Source: Yamagishiella unicocca (taxonomy: Eukaryota > Chlorophyta > Chlorophyceae > Chlamydomonadales > Volvocaceae). Taken from it: DNA of 64,000 nucleotides. A model generated the notes under the pieces. It was not told the origin of the DNA and did not search any database. It saw only the letters and a list, made by a program, of their open reading frames with translations. The stretch lies in NCBI GenBank assembly GCA_003116995.1, contig BDSL01000064.1:186001-250000 (forward strand), written 5' to 3'. Below, piece after piece: positions 1-11,383 of this stretch; positions within the stretch are counted from its first letter, which is position 1; the number at the start of each line of letters is the position of its first letter. Position numbers and translations under genes: made by a program.

Positions 1-28
1 GCCTCCGCCTCCGCCGCCACCACCATTA

Positions 29-74
<46 letters not shown>

Positions 75-3000
75 GGAAGCCGGCGGCACCGCCGCCGCCG
101 CCGCCACCGGACCGGCGGCGGCGCTGGCGGCGGCGGCGGCGCGGCTGAGCTCCGGCGTCTTGCGGTAAGCGTTGATGAGGGAGGTGCCCACGTGAGTGTT
201 GATGCCCACTCCGTGGCGGGCCATCTCGGCCCTGATGCGCTCCAGGGTGGGCACGTCAGCCATGTGGTGCGCGGCGGCGGTCAGCAGCGCGTTGAAGGTG
301 TAGTGGTCGGGCACCAGCGGCGGCTGCCGTACGGTGGCGGCGGCGGCGGCACGGGCTGGCGGGGCGACGCCGGCGTCGCCGTTGCCGTCATCCCTGTCGG
401 TGTCGGTGTCGCTGCCACTGCTGGTGGTGCCGCTGGTGGCGGGTGTCTGCGTTACCGCAGCCGCTGAGTGGCGGCGACGGCGGCCGGCGGCGGGAGCTAC
501 CGAGGCGGCAGCGGCGGCGTCCATGCTGGGCTGGGGGGAGCGGCAGCAGCCTGGGGGTGGGGGCGAGGGGGTTTGATAAGAGAACCCGAAGGGGGGAGGT
601 AAGCCACGGTGCCGGTCATGGTACCGGTAATGTCGAAAACGGTATGAGGAGAAGTACACCGTACGTCCCGCGTGGTGGTGTCACTATGGTGGAGTCAGTT
701 ACGGTCCAAGCGCGGTTCCGCCCGCCCTCCCCTCCCATCCCAAGCAACAGGACGGCTCACCTTCCACCATCTCCCTGTACAATTGGAGTACCTCGGGCAG
801 CGGTCTGCGAGGGGCGGCAGGATGGAGCGGCAGCAGCAGCAGCAGAGGCATCAACAGGTGACCGGGGCCGTCAATACAGAAAAGGGATCGCTTCCCCCTT
901 CCAGTCTGCCCAGGGGGCCCCACTCCAACTCGGACCGCCCCTCCCCTCTCAGTGGGGCCTCCCTCGAATCCCCTCCCAGTGCCCGGTGGCTAGGGCCAGC
1001 TAGAGACATAGCCCAGAGCCCGGCCATGCAAACCTCCTTGTCCGTCGCATCCACACTCTTTCCCTGCCCCCGCACCCGCCCACCTCCACACCCCGCCAAC
1101 TACCGGTATCATGTCCGTGTCGCGTAAACGCTTTTTGTGCCACCCACCCGCGCCTGCACCCCCCGACCCCAACCGCACCTGGACCTGGCAATGGCCCCCA
1201 GCACCGTGTTGTAGATGTGGGTGTTGGGCAGCAGCCCCAGCTCGGTGATGCCGGCGTCGAAGAAGCGCCGGGCGAGGTCGGGCTGGCCGGAGCGGGAGGC
1301 CGCCGCGATGAAGTGGCCCCACACCTGCGGGGGCGAGGGGGGGGAGAGGGGCACAGCGGCGGGAGGACGGGTCCAGGGGGGTTTGATAAGAGAATCCGCG
1401 CGAGGTCGTGAGGCCCGTCCGCCACGGGCCCCAGTGGCTCGGTGGGGAGATGCTATGCTTGCGTACCCCTAGCCACGAAGGGACCAGCGAGGACGGTTCC
1501 AGGGGGGATGCAGGCGCAAATCGAGCGGGAAATGCCTTCGAAACCCCCTAAACCGACACATTTTCAAAACAACCGTAGCCATGGATGCGATGCGCGTATC
1601 GGCTACCGCTGTCGCAACCCCCCTGCTACTAAAACGCAAAACCCTAGAAACCCTACACGGCCGCCTACCCCGCCGCCCGCTCCCCCTCCCCTCCCCTTCC
1701 CTGGAGCCTAGTCCAACCCGGACGCACCTCCAGGCTCAGCCGTCCCACGCCCGACCCGGGAGCCAGCGGCCGCGGCCGCCCCACCGCCCGGTCCGCCGCC
1801 CGCTGCGCCGCCGCCATCTCGTTGAAGAGCGCCGGCAGCAGGTCCCCTCGGCCGCTGGTGGAGGCGGCGCGGATGAGTGCCGAGTAGGTGTACGAGTCGG
1901 GCCAGCAGTCGGGCCGCGGCTTGCCGGTGCCCCCCCCCGAGGCGCTGCCCGCCCCCCCCGCCGCCTCCGTCTTCATCATGTTGTAGATGAGCACCACGTC
2001 GTCCAGCGCGCCGTGCAGCGAGGCGATGTGCGCCATGCAGTTGTACGAGTAGCGGTTGAGGGTCATCTGGTGGAGGCGTTGGGGCGGTTGGGAGTACGGG
2101 TGGTTAGCGCGGCGGAGGCGGGTTTGTGTGTTTGTGTGTACGTAGTGCCCCGCCAGCCCTCACTCCCTTCTCCGCCTCCCATACTCCTCCTCCTGCCCCC
2201 TCCTCCTGCCCGCCGCTCCACTTACCACCTCCCCTCCCTCCTCCCCAGTGTCTCCAGCACCCATCCCAAACGCGCCTCCCAACGTTTCGCTGCACAGTTC
2301 GTCGTTCTCGTTGCTGGCGCGTTTTGTCACACCAGCCCTTCATTGCTGGCGCGTTTTGTCACACCAGCCGCGGGGGGGGCCTCAACCTCCTGCTTTGGAC
2401 ACCTAGACCCCGTCACCAAGCATGCAACTTACAAACGAGTGCCCCAAAAGTTTCGAAGTCGGTCCAACTTGTCTCTGAAGCGCCGACCCACGGGTCTCCT
2501 CTCACCTCCGACCCCTGCCCTCACCCCCACCGCCCGCACACACTCACCTGCTGCGCCACCATCTCGTCAAACAGCTGCCACGCCAGCTTGAGGTTGCGCT
2601 CCAGGGAGGCGATGTGCAGGATGGCGGAGCAGGCCACAGGGCCCAGGTCGCGGCCAGATCTGTCGTACGGGGGCGGGGCGGGAAGGAGGAGGTCATGACG
2701 TGAGGCCATGCGGTCACCTGCATTGCCATCAAACCAATACCAGAGCAGCCCGCCGGGTCTCCCCCCCGCCCGGCTGTAAATCGGGTCTTCTCGTCACACA
2801 CACACATACACACACACTTCGCCCGCCGGCACCCCCCCGCATGTGTCCCTCCCTCCCTCCCTGCCCAACCTGCACGCCTCCCTCCCCCCCTCCCTCTCCC
2901 GCCTTGCCCACCCCCCACCTGCACGCCTCCCCACCTGCACGCCTCCTGGAACGCCCCCCCACCTGCACGCTTCCTGGAACCCCCCCACCTGCACGCCTCC

Positions 3001-6000
3001 TGGAACGGCCCCCCACCTGCACGCCTCCTGGAACGGCCCCCCACCTGCACGCTTCCTGGAACCCCCCCACCTGCACGCTTCCTGGAACGCCCCCCCACCT
3101 GCACGCCTCCTGGAACGCCCCCCCACCTGCACGCTTCCTGGAACCCCCCCACCTGCACGCTTCCTGGAACGCCCCCCCACCTGCACGCCTCCTGGAACGC
3201 CCCCCACCTGCACGCCTCCTGGAACGCCCCCCACCTGCACGCCTCCTGGAACGCCCCCCACCTGCACGCCTCCTGGAACGCCGCCAGCGCCATGCCCATC
3301 CGCCCCGCCCGGTGCATGCAGCGGAAGGCGGTGGCGTATGTGTGTTCGTTGTGCAGCTCCAGAGCCACCTGCAGGGTCAGCAGCCGCCGGAGGGCGTGCA
3401 CGTGGCCCATGTCGCCCAGCACCTGCAGCGGGGGGGGGCGGGAGGGTGAGCAGCGGGGGGGGGGGGCGGGAGGGTGAGCAGCGGGGGGAGGCAGTAGGAG
3501 CAAGTAGGGGTAGGCAGTAGGAGCAAGTAGGGGGAGGCAGTAGGAACAAGTAGGGGGAGGCAGTAGGAGCAAGTAGGGGTAGGCAGTAGGAGCAAGTAGG
3601 GGGAGGCAGTAGGAACAAGTAGGGGGAGGCAGTAGGAACAAGTAGGGGGAGGCAGTGGGAGCAAGTAGGGGGAGGCAGTAGGAGCAAGTGGGGCGCAGGC
3701 AAGACGTAGACCACCAGGCGGCGCACGACCCCCCTCCCCTCGCCGCTGTGGTTTCGGAGCTGCCCACCTGCAGCACGTGGTTGATTGCGGTGATGCCGGT
3801 GTGACTGACGGTCGCCAGCTGCAGGGAGGGGGTGAGGGCAGGGGGGGTGTAAGGACCGGCGGTAAGGGGAGGAGAGGCGGCGCAGCGCGGACAGCGCACA
3901 AGCTGCGCCCCCTCCACAGCCCGCCTCGGAGCGCCTAGCGACACGACCCCCCCCAGGGCTCCTCCCCCCCAGGGCTCGGGCTCCTCCCCCCGAGGGCTCC
4001 TCCCCCCCAGGGCTCCTCCCCCCCAGGGCTCCTCCCCCCCAGGGCTCCTCCCCCCCAGGGCTCCTCCCCCCCAGGGCTCCTCCCCCCCAGGGCTCCTCCC
4101 CCCCAGGGCTCCTCCCTCTCCTCCCCTCACCTGTTCCTTTCTGCCCTCCCTTTCATATGTCCTGTAACAGGGCCTCCCCGCCCCGGCCCCTCTCCCCCCC
4201 TCGGTTTGTCGGCCGTGGATTCGTGGATTCTCTTATGGAAAACCCTCCTCCCCCCCACCTGCTGTATCCCCTTCCCCCCTCGCCCCCACCTGCTGTATCC
4301 GCTCCGTGACTGTGGCGTCGTCCATCCGCTCCACCAGCGCCTCCACCAGCGTGCGCTGGCGGGCCACCTGCCGCTGGTTGGACTGCTTGAGCTCGGACCG
4401 CTGGGGTAGCGGCGGCCGGGGGGAGCTGGGGGCCCCACTCCGGGTGTGCTGCTCGGGGTTTTGCTGCTGGTGCTGGTGGTGTTGCTGATGGTGGGGCGAG
4501 GCCGCATCCCTGCCAACGCTGCTGCTGCTGCTGCTAGTGGTGCCGGTGATGCCGGTGGTGCTGCTGCTGCTAGTGGTGCCGGTGATGCCGGTGGTGCTGC
4601 TGCTGCTAGTGGTGCCGGTGATGCCGGTGGTGGTGGTGCTGGTGGTGCTGGTGGTGCTGGTGGTGCTGGTGGTGGTGGTGGTGGTGCGGGATGTTGGCTT
4701 CTCGGCCGTGTGCTGCTCGCTCTCCTGACCCTCCCCAGGCACAGGCTGGGATCGGGGCCGGGGCGCAGACGGGGCCGGGGATACACCAGCGGCTGGCCGG
4801 CGACCGCGGGGGCCCTTGCCGGAGACAGAGACCGACGACGGCGCCGCCACGTCAGCCGCCAAGTCAGCCGCCAGCGGGTCCTTCCCCTTCCGCCGCCGCT
4901 GCTGCTCCGCCCGCGCCGGCAGCTTGGCCTTCCGCTGCCTGGTCTCCAGAGCCTTCTGGCGCCGCCCGGGTCTCCCCCCCTCCTCCTCCTCCACCCCCTC
5001 CTCCGCCCCCTCCTCCGCCCCCTCCTCCTTTTTCGCCTCCTGGACTGCGCCGCCAGCCGCCTGCGCTCCACCTCCGCGGCCCCCCCCACCCCTGCGCCCC
5101 TTAGCGGCCCTTCCGCCCGCGCTGTCGCCAACAGACCGGACCAGCTCGGGGGTCGCTAGGGTGGTGCCGGAGATGGCCCTAGGGGGCGGCGCGGTCCGAC
5201 CCTCCAGAAGCTCCTGCTCGCTCAGCTCCCACGAAGGACCCGGGCCGCCGCCGCCGCCGTCGCCGCCGTCGTCATCGTCGCCGCCGCCGCTGCCGTCGCT
5301 GCGGCCCGCCCCGGAGGACACGTGGCGCTGCGGCAGCTGCAGGTCGAACTCGGGACCCGTGTACAGTACGACACGCTGGTGCCGCGGAGCGGAGCCGGCG
5401 GAGGGGACGGAGGCGGAGGTGGAGGCGGAGACGGCCCAGCCGTCTGCGAGGCCGCTGACCGCGCTGGTTTGTGGGGTGGTGTTTGTGGAGGTGATGGTGG
5501 GTGCAACGGGCGCTGACGCGGCTTGTGCTCTGCTGGCTCTGGGGCGGGTGATCGTCCCTTGAGAACCAGTGGCGGAGGAGGGGCCGCCGCCCGGCCCGCC
5601 GCGAGGTGCGCCAGCTGCTGGTGCTGCTGCTGCTTGCGACTCCGAGGTCGAGGAACCCGCCGGCGAGGTAGCGTCGCCGCTGTCGCCTTCCGACACATCG
5701 GCGGCGCCCTCCGTGTCGGGTTGGGCCACGATGCGCTCCCATATTTTGGACACCATGCGCTGCGTGGCCTGCATCTCGCAATACTCGCCGTAGAAGCTGG
5801 CGGTGCTGAGGCTGCGCCGGGAGAGGGCGCTGCGCACGCGGCGTCTGGAGCCGGGCAGGAAGGGCCGGTCGCGGTCGCCGCGGGCGGCATCATCGCGCCC
5901 CGAGGTGCTGGGCGGCGAGGCGGGCACATCCAATTGATGGCGCCGCACGCCTGCTGTATCGGGTAGCATGGCTGACAGCTGGATGTCGTCACCTCGCTGC

Positions 6001-6176
6001 AGGCTGAGCCGCAGGGGCTCCGGGTCAGCGGCGCCTGTGTAAGGGCGCTGCGGTGCAGCGACTGCGGTAACCGTGGTCGCACGGAACCGGTTGGGCTTCA
6101 AGCCCGAGCCTAGGCGTCGCATGATTTGGGTATGCCCGTGAGCCCCGAAGGGCTCTGAAAAGGCCACCGGCAACAT
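1..6176 (-). CDS. Pentatricopeptide repeat (PPR) protein, 3' end beyond the window
   Basis: Likely organellar RNA-binding protein. Exons read on the minus strand: 6176-4290, 3818-3768, 3422-3262, 2659-2548, 2066-1728, 1324-1179 (or 1185) and 525-1. Phases agree at the junctions checked. I start at the ATG at 6176; a second in-frame ATG at 6122 is also possible, and both give a basic, alanine/serine/arginine-rich start like a transit peptide. The first ~630 residues are low-complexity: acidic, lysine-rich, then repeated T/S/G and H/Q tracts. From about residue 600 helical PPR pairs follow, for example HEHTYATAF-like (NEHTYATAFRCMHRAGRMG), NRYSYNCMAHIASLHGA, DSYTYSALIRAA, NTHIYNTVLGAIA and DHYTFNALLTAAAHH. 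A 14-glutamine tract lies near position 72. The nearest comparison would be algal PPR factors such as MRL1, but I cannot assign an orthologue. No stop codon is visible before base 1. Confidence 0.85.
30..71 (-). repeat. (CAG)14 polyglutamine tract in the PPR gene
   Basis: Fourteen CTG triplets on the plus strand read as 14 in-frame CAG codons of the PPR gene, preceded by an alanine-rich stretch and GAG. It is a pure triplet repeat, so length polymorphism between strains is expected. Confidence 0.9.
2919..3290 (-). repeat. Minisatellite made of exon-end/5' splice-site sequence
   Basis: About 14-15 tandem units of 24-27 bp fill the start of PPR intron 3. On the minus strand each unit reads TTCCAGGAGGCGTGCAG followed by GTGGGG, which is a copy of the last 17 bases of the preceding exon (ending at 3262) plus its donor. 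Each unit therefore carries both an AG and a GT splice signal. Confidence 0.85.
3487..3700. repeat. 22-23 bp minisatellite in a PPR intron
   Basis: About nine tandem copies of a unit like AGGCAGTAGGAGCAAGTAGG with point differences (g/a, t/g) lie in the intron between 3768 and 3422. No coding role is seen. Confidence 0.85.
3945..4125. repeat. 18-bp minisatellite in a PPR intron
   Basis: About nine near-identical copies of CCAGGGCTCCTCCCCC-type units lie in the intron between 4290 and 3818. The translation is a low-complexity shadow, not a gene. Confidence 0.85.
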
Positions 6177-7321
6177 TCTCGTGTTGCCTTTCGTCCCCAA
6201 GCTCAGGGCGGGACAGCGGCGCCAAACGATGGCAACTGGGGCTAACTATGATATTTCATATTGTTGTACGCATACAGCAATTTTGTGACGACGTCCAAGC
6301 CGAGCCTCAGCCGCCGCAATAAATCGTTTCCGTGAACCGCGCAAGGAATGTCTCAACAACTTATGCAGATTGTTCAACTCAAGAGTGTATACGGATAAGG
6401 CAATTTGAAGTCTGTGTGGCTTGACATGAGCGACACAGGTAATTGTCTGTGGTCAAGCTTGCGTGGTGGGGAAGTGCAAGCGTCGACGGCCCACAGCACA
6501 CAAATGGATGCGTGGCTAGTAAGGAGAGTGGATAAACTATTATACATGCCAATGTTCGTTTTGTTTCGACGGCCTGTCGTCGCCAAGGGCGAGCAAACTG
6601 CACCGTACGGTCGCCTGCGGGCGGACAAGGTGTTTCCCATGCAAGATTTACTTCCAAAATGCATTTTAAATGACATCCACGCAAACAAATAAATACAGTG
6701 CCCGCATGCTTGAGGCCATACCCTTGGGTACAGTATAGCCCCGCGGGTCTGTTGGCGAACCGTGCGAGACTTCGTGTCTCATGCCACAGTGCTGTGACTG
6801 CGGAGGGCAATAAAATATCACCAGGTAAGTCTCAGGCTCACTGTTCAGCCTTTGGTCCAGTTTTTGTCTCCAGTGCTTCCAGTGTGATCAAGTCACTTGG
6901 ACCCGCCTGAGCTTCCGGCATTTCGGTTCAGTTCCCCCGGTCTCCCTGCCGTCCAGCTTCGATTCGTTCCGTTGTTCAAATAAATGGCTCGGACCGGCCA
7001 AGATCCGTCCCGCACATGCCGCACATAGCGATGTGCAGAACGTTACACGATGGAGCAGACCTCGCGCAGGAGCCGTCAGGAGCCATTCCAAACCTCCCCT
7101 TGGCACAATTGCCACCACACGAGGGCGCGACTCCCGCGCAAACATGCGAATTAAATTGTCGACGGCTCATCGCAACTGCATGCTCTCATTCAACGGCAGG
7201 GCTCGGCCGGCCTGGATGCCTACGTCCCTAAACCCTAAACCCTGAATGCCCTTGGAACGCGTTCCTCACGCATCTTCCACCGCAACCCCGGGGCTATGAG
7301 GCCTCATCTGCACATCACTCC
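6177..7321. other. Intergenic: PPR promoter side and ETFB 3' flank
   Basis: No gene is recognised here. The stretch at 6240-6700 is more AT-rich than the genes around it and should hold the PPR 5' UTR and promoter (reading leftward). A telomere-like CCCTAAA tract is at 7226-7243. ETFB transcription ends near 7322. All open frames here lack recognisable domains and biased codon use. Confidence 0.6.
7226..7243. repeat. Interstitial telomere-like CCCTAAA repeat
   Basis: The sequence CCCTAAACCCTAAACCCT gives two and a half units of the TTTAGGG telomere repeat type. It is very short, so it could be chance or a scar of end joining. Confidence 0.6.
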
Positions 7322-7326
7322 TTACA
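7322..7326 (-). terminator. TGTAA polyadenylation signal of ETFB
   Basis: TTACA on the plus strand is TGTAA on the gene strand, about 220 bases after the ETFB stop codon. TGTAA is the usual volvocine poly(A) signal. Confidence 0.6.
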
Positions 7327-7544
7327 CAACTCCCTACACACACATATAATCGCCTGCCCTGACAGCACGTACGGCAGCCTGAACTCAACCCTAACCACAC
7401 AATAGCTGATACTTGTACGACAGCAGCCGCACCACCACCACCCGCGCCCTTCCGCAACGAGGTCTCCCCCCCACCGCCCTACTCCCCCGGCATGATGGGC
7501 TCCCTGCCGCCCCCTGCTCCTCCCCTCCCCTCCCCTCCACCCCC

Positions 7545-10298
7545 TCACAACACCTTGGCCTCCTCCCTCAGCCGCCGGACCAGCTCCGCCGCGCTGCCCA
7601 CGATGGTGCCCGCCGCCCTCACCGGCGGCTCGTCCACACGGACCGTCACCAGCTGCGGCGCCACGTCGGCGGCCGCCAGCCCCAGCTGCTCCAGGGAGGC
7701 CGACTCGATGGGCCGCTTCTTGGCGCGCATCATCGCGGGCAGCGTCACGAACCTGTATGTACGACATGTACGGCGCATGTACGGCGCATGTACGGCGTAT
7801 ATACGGCGTATATACGGGGCATTTCAGGGGCATTTCAGAGGCATATATATGTGTAGGGGGGGATCACCGTCACGCACGGTTGCCCTGCCCCGGCGCCTCC
7901 CACCCACCAGTACCCATGACTCGTACGTCTTACCACGAGCAGCGGCGCACACGACCGACCCGCCACTGCACAGCGGCTGCCTTGTTAAGCGGCCCGCATG
8001 TGGACACCACCCTGCCACCACCAGACGCAACCATGCCACTGCCGCCACCGGTGACGCCGCCCCCATCCCCCTGTGGCCTCCCTGGTGACCCACGGGTTTC
8101 CTCTCGACCCACCCACCCACCCGCCCACCTGGGCGTGTTCAGCCGCAGGTCCGCAGTGATGATGGCGGGGAGTGGGAGCGACAGCACCTGCGGGTGCGAG
8201 CGGGGCAGCGGGGTGATGTACTGTGTGGTGGTGTACTGTGTGGTGGTGTACTGTGTGGTGGTGTACTGTGTGGTGGTGTACTGTGTGGTGGTGTACTGTG
8301 TGGTGATGTACTGTGGTGATGTACTAGGTGGTGTACTGTGTGGTGATGTACTAGGTGGTGTACTGTGTGGTGATGTACTGGGTGGTGTACTGGGTGGTGA
8401 TGTACTCCGGTGGTGGTGCACTGGGGGGCACCAGGGCCGGGCCGGGCCGCACCTCGAGGCCGCCGTCCACCTCTCGCGTCACCCTGACCCGTGGGTCGCC
8501 CTTGGCCGCCTCCACCTTGGACGCACATGTCGCTTGCGGCCACCCCAGCAGCCCCGCCAGCATCTGCCCCTGTGTATGAACCGGGGGAGGGGGGTACCGG
8601 GGGAGAAGAGAGGTCCCTCAGATCCCTGCAGTGCCCCACCATCGGACGTTGAGCGAACGTGGTGCGACGGCCAGAGGGCCTCCTACATGAGGCACTACCG
8701 GGCGTTCAGCGCCCCCAGACACCGGCCAGCCACCGTGTCCAGCTCCCTGCTGCCCCTCCTCCTGCCCCTCCCGACCCGCCTGCCCCTCCTCCTGCCCCTC
8801 CCGACCCGCCTGCCCCTCCTCCTGCCCCTTCCGACCCTCCTCCTGCCCCTCCTCCTGCCCCTCCCGCCCCTCCTCCTGCCCCTCCCGACCCTCCTCCTGC
8901 CCCTCCTCCTGCCCCTCCCGAGGTCCCGACCCTCTCCCATTCAATCATCCACACCGCCCCGCCCCCTCCCCCCAGTCCCCCGCGCCCTCCCTACCGTCTG
9001 GTTGCAGTCGTCGTCGATGGCCTGCTTGCCCAGCAGCACCAGCCCCGCAGCCTCCCGGGCCGCCAGCGCCGCCAGCACCCGGGCCACACCCAGCGGCTGA
9101 GGCGGCTCGGGCCCCTCAGAGGCCACGTGCACCGCCCGGTCGGCGCCCATCGCCAGTGCGGTCCTGAGGGTCTCCTGGGTAGGGGTAGGGGCCGGGTGGG
9201 CAGGCGAGGTGGGGGACGAGGTGGGCGGTTGGCATAAACACAGGTTACCCGACGTGGGTATAATAGCTGGCGCATTGTCTTCGGACATATAGCTGTGAGC
9301 GCATGCTGGAGCACTGGGGGGAGGGTTCCCTTCCCTCCCCTCCCTCCCCTCAGCGCCCCAACGGCTGCCTCCTTCCCCCTCAGCGCCCCAACGGCTGCCT
9401 CCCTCCCCCTCAGCGGCGCACCTGGAAGTTTTGAGGCCCCATGGACACCGCCACCACCTCCGCAGCCACTCCCCGCTCCTTGAGCCGCACAGCCTCCTGC
9501 GGGACAGCACCAGGGAGGGCGGTGCACACAGGGCCCACGTGGCGGAAGCCTGAGCACAACGACCGGGCGCGGTGAGGAGAGGGGAAAACCCTAAAACCAC
9601 CCTAAACCCTAACCCCCTCGTCGCCTGCCGAACGAGGCCCCCAGGCCGGTTGACGCTGACATGTGGCCTACAAGATGCGGCGCCCGCGCCCCGCCACCTG
9701 GACCGCCCCCCCCGCCCCTGCTCCAGCGCTTCTCCCCGGGGCCCCTCCCTTGACAGCACCTCCAGCGCAATCTCGCAGAATGGGTTCATGCTCATCTTGG
9801 GCAGCACCGCCTCAACACCGCTCTGGGGGGTGGCCGCGGGAGGGGCGTGCGGGGGAGGGAACGGGGGCAGGGGGGAATGGTACGTGTGTTGAGGGCGCTG
9901 GCGCGGCTGGGCCTTATATGGTGGGCTATCCGTCAGCACGTTGGGGGATGAGCGGGAGGGATGTGATCGCACCCGCACCCGCACCCGCACCCGCACCCGC
10001 GCAAACGTGAAACTGTTCAGTAAGGGCAGCAGGCGGGCATTGAGGCGGTCATTATGGTCGTCGAGGCAGCCCCGCCTCCGTGCTTCAATCCCCTCCCCCG
10101 GACCCCCTTCCCAATCCCGACCGACGCCGCGTGTCCCCTATGCCGCGACCCTTGCCCCTTGCAATCCCCTCCGCCTACCCCCACCCGGACCCCGACCCGG
10201 GTCCCGATCCATCACGTCCCGATGCCCACCTTGTCGGCCTTGACTCGCACCGGCACCGCATAATCGATGACGCGTTTGATGGCCACCAGCACCTTCAT
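7545..10298 (-). CDS. ETFB: Electron transfer flavoprotein subunit beta (complete, 256 aa)
   Basis: ETF beta binds AMP, pairs with ETF alpha (which carries FAD) in the mitochondrial matrix and passes electrons from acyl-CoA and amino-acid dehydrogenases to ETF:quinone oxidoreductase. Minus-strand exons: 10298-10230, 9822-9760, 9496-9422, 9174-8995, 8569-8453, 8187-8129, 7752-7545; 771 nt including TGA, all junctions in phase, length normal for the family. Recognisable blocks in order: start [40 protein letters not shown], the ETF beta signature region [46 protein letters not shown] and the C-terminal [13 protein letters not shown] that contains the lysine-rich recognition loop. The protein starts directly with the mature domain, as ETF beta commonly does without a cleaved presequence. 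Introns hold minisatellites. It lies divergently to the STPGR gene. Confidence 0.97.
8214..8413. repeat. 15-bp GTGTGGTGGTGTACT minisatellite in an ETFB intron
   Basis: About 13 tandem or slightly decayed units lie in the intron between exons 8569-8453 and 8187-8129. The later units vary (GTGATGTACT, GGTGGTGTACT). Noncoding. Confidence 0.85.
8745..8930. repeat. CCTCCTGCCCCTCCCGACC-type imperfect tandem repeat
   Basis: Pyrimidine-strand repeat of roughly 9-30 bp compound units in the ETFB intron between 8995 and 8569. It is a strong purine/pyrimidine strand asymmetry block with no coding role. Confidence 0.7.
9583..9613. repeat. Telomere-like CCCTAAA/CCCTAAAA tract in an ETFB intron
   Basis: Three imperfect telomere-like units (CCCTAAAA, CCCTAAA, CCCTAA) lie close together in the intron between exons 9760 and 9496. 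Short and imperfect. Confidence 0.5.
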
Positions 10299-11383
10299 GT
10301 CGCCTCTCGCTACCCGAGGCTGGCTGCGGCACCCGCGCTAGCAGACCCGGCCGGGTCGTGTGGAGCCGAGCAAAGCAGACCTGTCGATGGCGCCAAATGT
10401 GGTCCACGGCGAAAGCAACCCAGCTGCTGGTTTGAATGGAGAGGTCCTAGGGCGGGCGCGGGCAGGCCAGCCGAAGACGAGCCACCCAGCAGTAGCCGAC
10501 GGCCCACCGCGGGCGAGTTCAAGGCTGTGGAGCAGGAGAGGAGTAGGCTGCGTATACTGCCAGAGAGGGTGATGGCGGTGGCTTCAGGAGTTGCCTCGGT
10601 GAAGTGACGCAACGCTTGTATCGACGCGATGCCGACGCGGCACGTAGGATCCCGCGCTTTCGGGACCAATGGAGAATACACAGGGAAGCGCTGCAACTAT
10701 TATTATAATAATCGATGTGGCCTGAAGTTGTACTAATTTAGTGGTAGCCTGACAGTGGGATGGGCGAGGGTAAGTCCTTGTCAACAAAGCGAAACCCACG
10801 CAAACATAGCAGCGGTTTATGTGTGGAAGTGGTTGCGGCGTCAGTGTGCAACCTCGCGCTTCTACGTCTCAAAATGACGGATTCCCCTCGTCGTGGGTTT
10901 GGGCATGAATGCCGTACGTTTCTTACCTTGCAGCTATCGCTACCCAGATACCTGCGGAAACCAAGTGACAGCTGCATTCACGTTGTAATTATTCAAGCCG
11001 ATGTTATTTTAGCCTCGGGCAACTACAGCCGGGCGGCTTTCGTGTTGATGGTCCTGCCATTAGAAGAGAACTGTACACCAGACATAGAAGCACCTCGTCA
11101 CGTGCATTTTACATTCGAAAAGGTTTGATATTTAGTCTAGCTTGCAGCCGCATACCTTTCCTTCGAAGGTGCAGGCTTTGGCCAAGCGTCGGACTCGACC
11201 AGGCATCTGCAATATAGTCGCTTTAGTACTCTCGCTCAATCCGCCTTAAAAGCGCTGACCAGGACCCCATCCATCGGCGGCACTCAACCCTCACATCGAC
11301 ATGTGCCCTGCCCGAGCGCAGCTGGACAGCAACAACCGTCAAGTCCTGTGATTATACAAGATTACCTCGGTATTACTTAAATT
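10299..11383. promoter_or_regulatory. Divergent intergenic region between ETFB and the STPGR gene
   Basis: The two start codons face away from each other across 1085 bases, so this stretch must hold both 5' UTRs and promoters. I see AT-rich patches (10690-10740, 11120-11150, 11340-11380) but no clear TATA box or known cis-element. An open frame at 10760-11128 has no recognisable domain and is not called. Confidence 0.5.

Noticed and set aside
1581..2698. Plus-strand open frames opposite the PPR gene
   Set aside because: GC-rich shadows; proline/arginine-rich with no domain, while the minus strand encodes clear PPR motifs.
2544..4130. Long open frames over the PPR intron minisatellites (repeats of QEACRWG, LLLPPPTCSYCLP and GGEEPWGGGALGG types)
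   Set aside because: They are translations of tandem DNA repeats lying in introns between well-supported PPR exons.
4446..5562. Open frames opposite the first PPR exon, rich in V/G/A and S/P
   Set aside because: Mirror images of biased codons in the real exon.
8618..8954. EGQEEG, GRRRG and GGAGG repeat open frames
   Set aside because: Antisense or off-frame reading of an ETFB intron minisatellite.
10760..11128. 122-codon plus-strand frame between ETFB and the STPGR gene
   Set aside because: No domain, no splice or poly(A) support, and it lies where both 5' regions must be.
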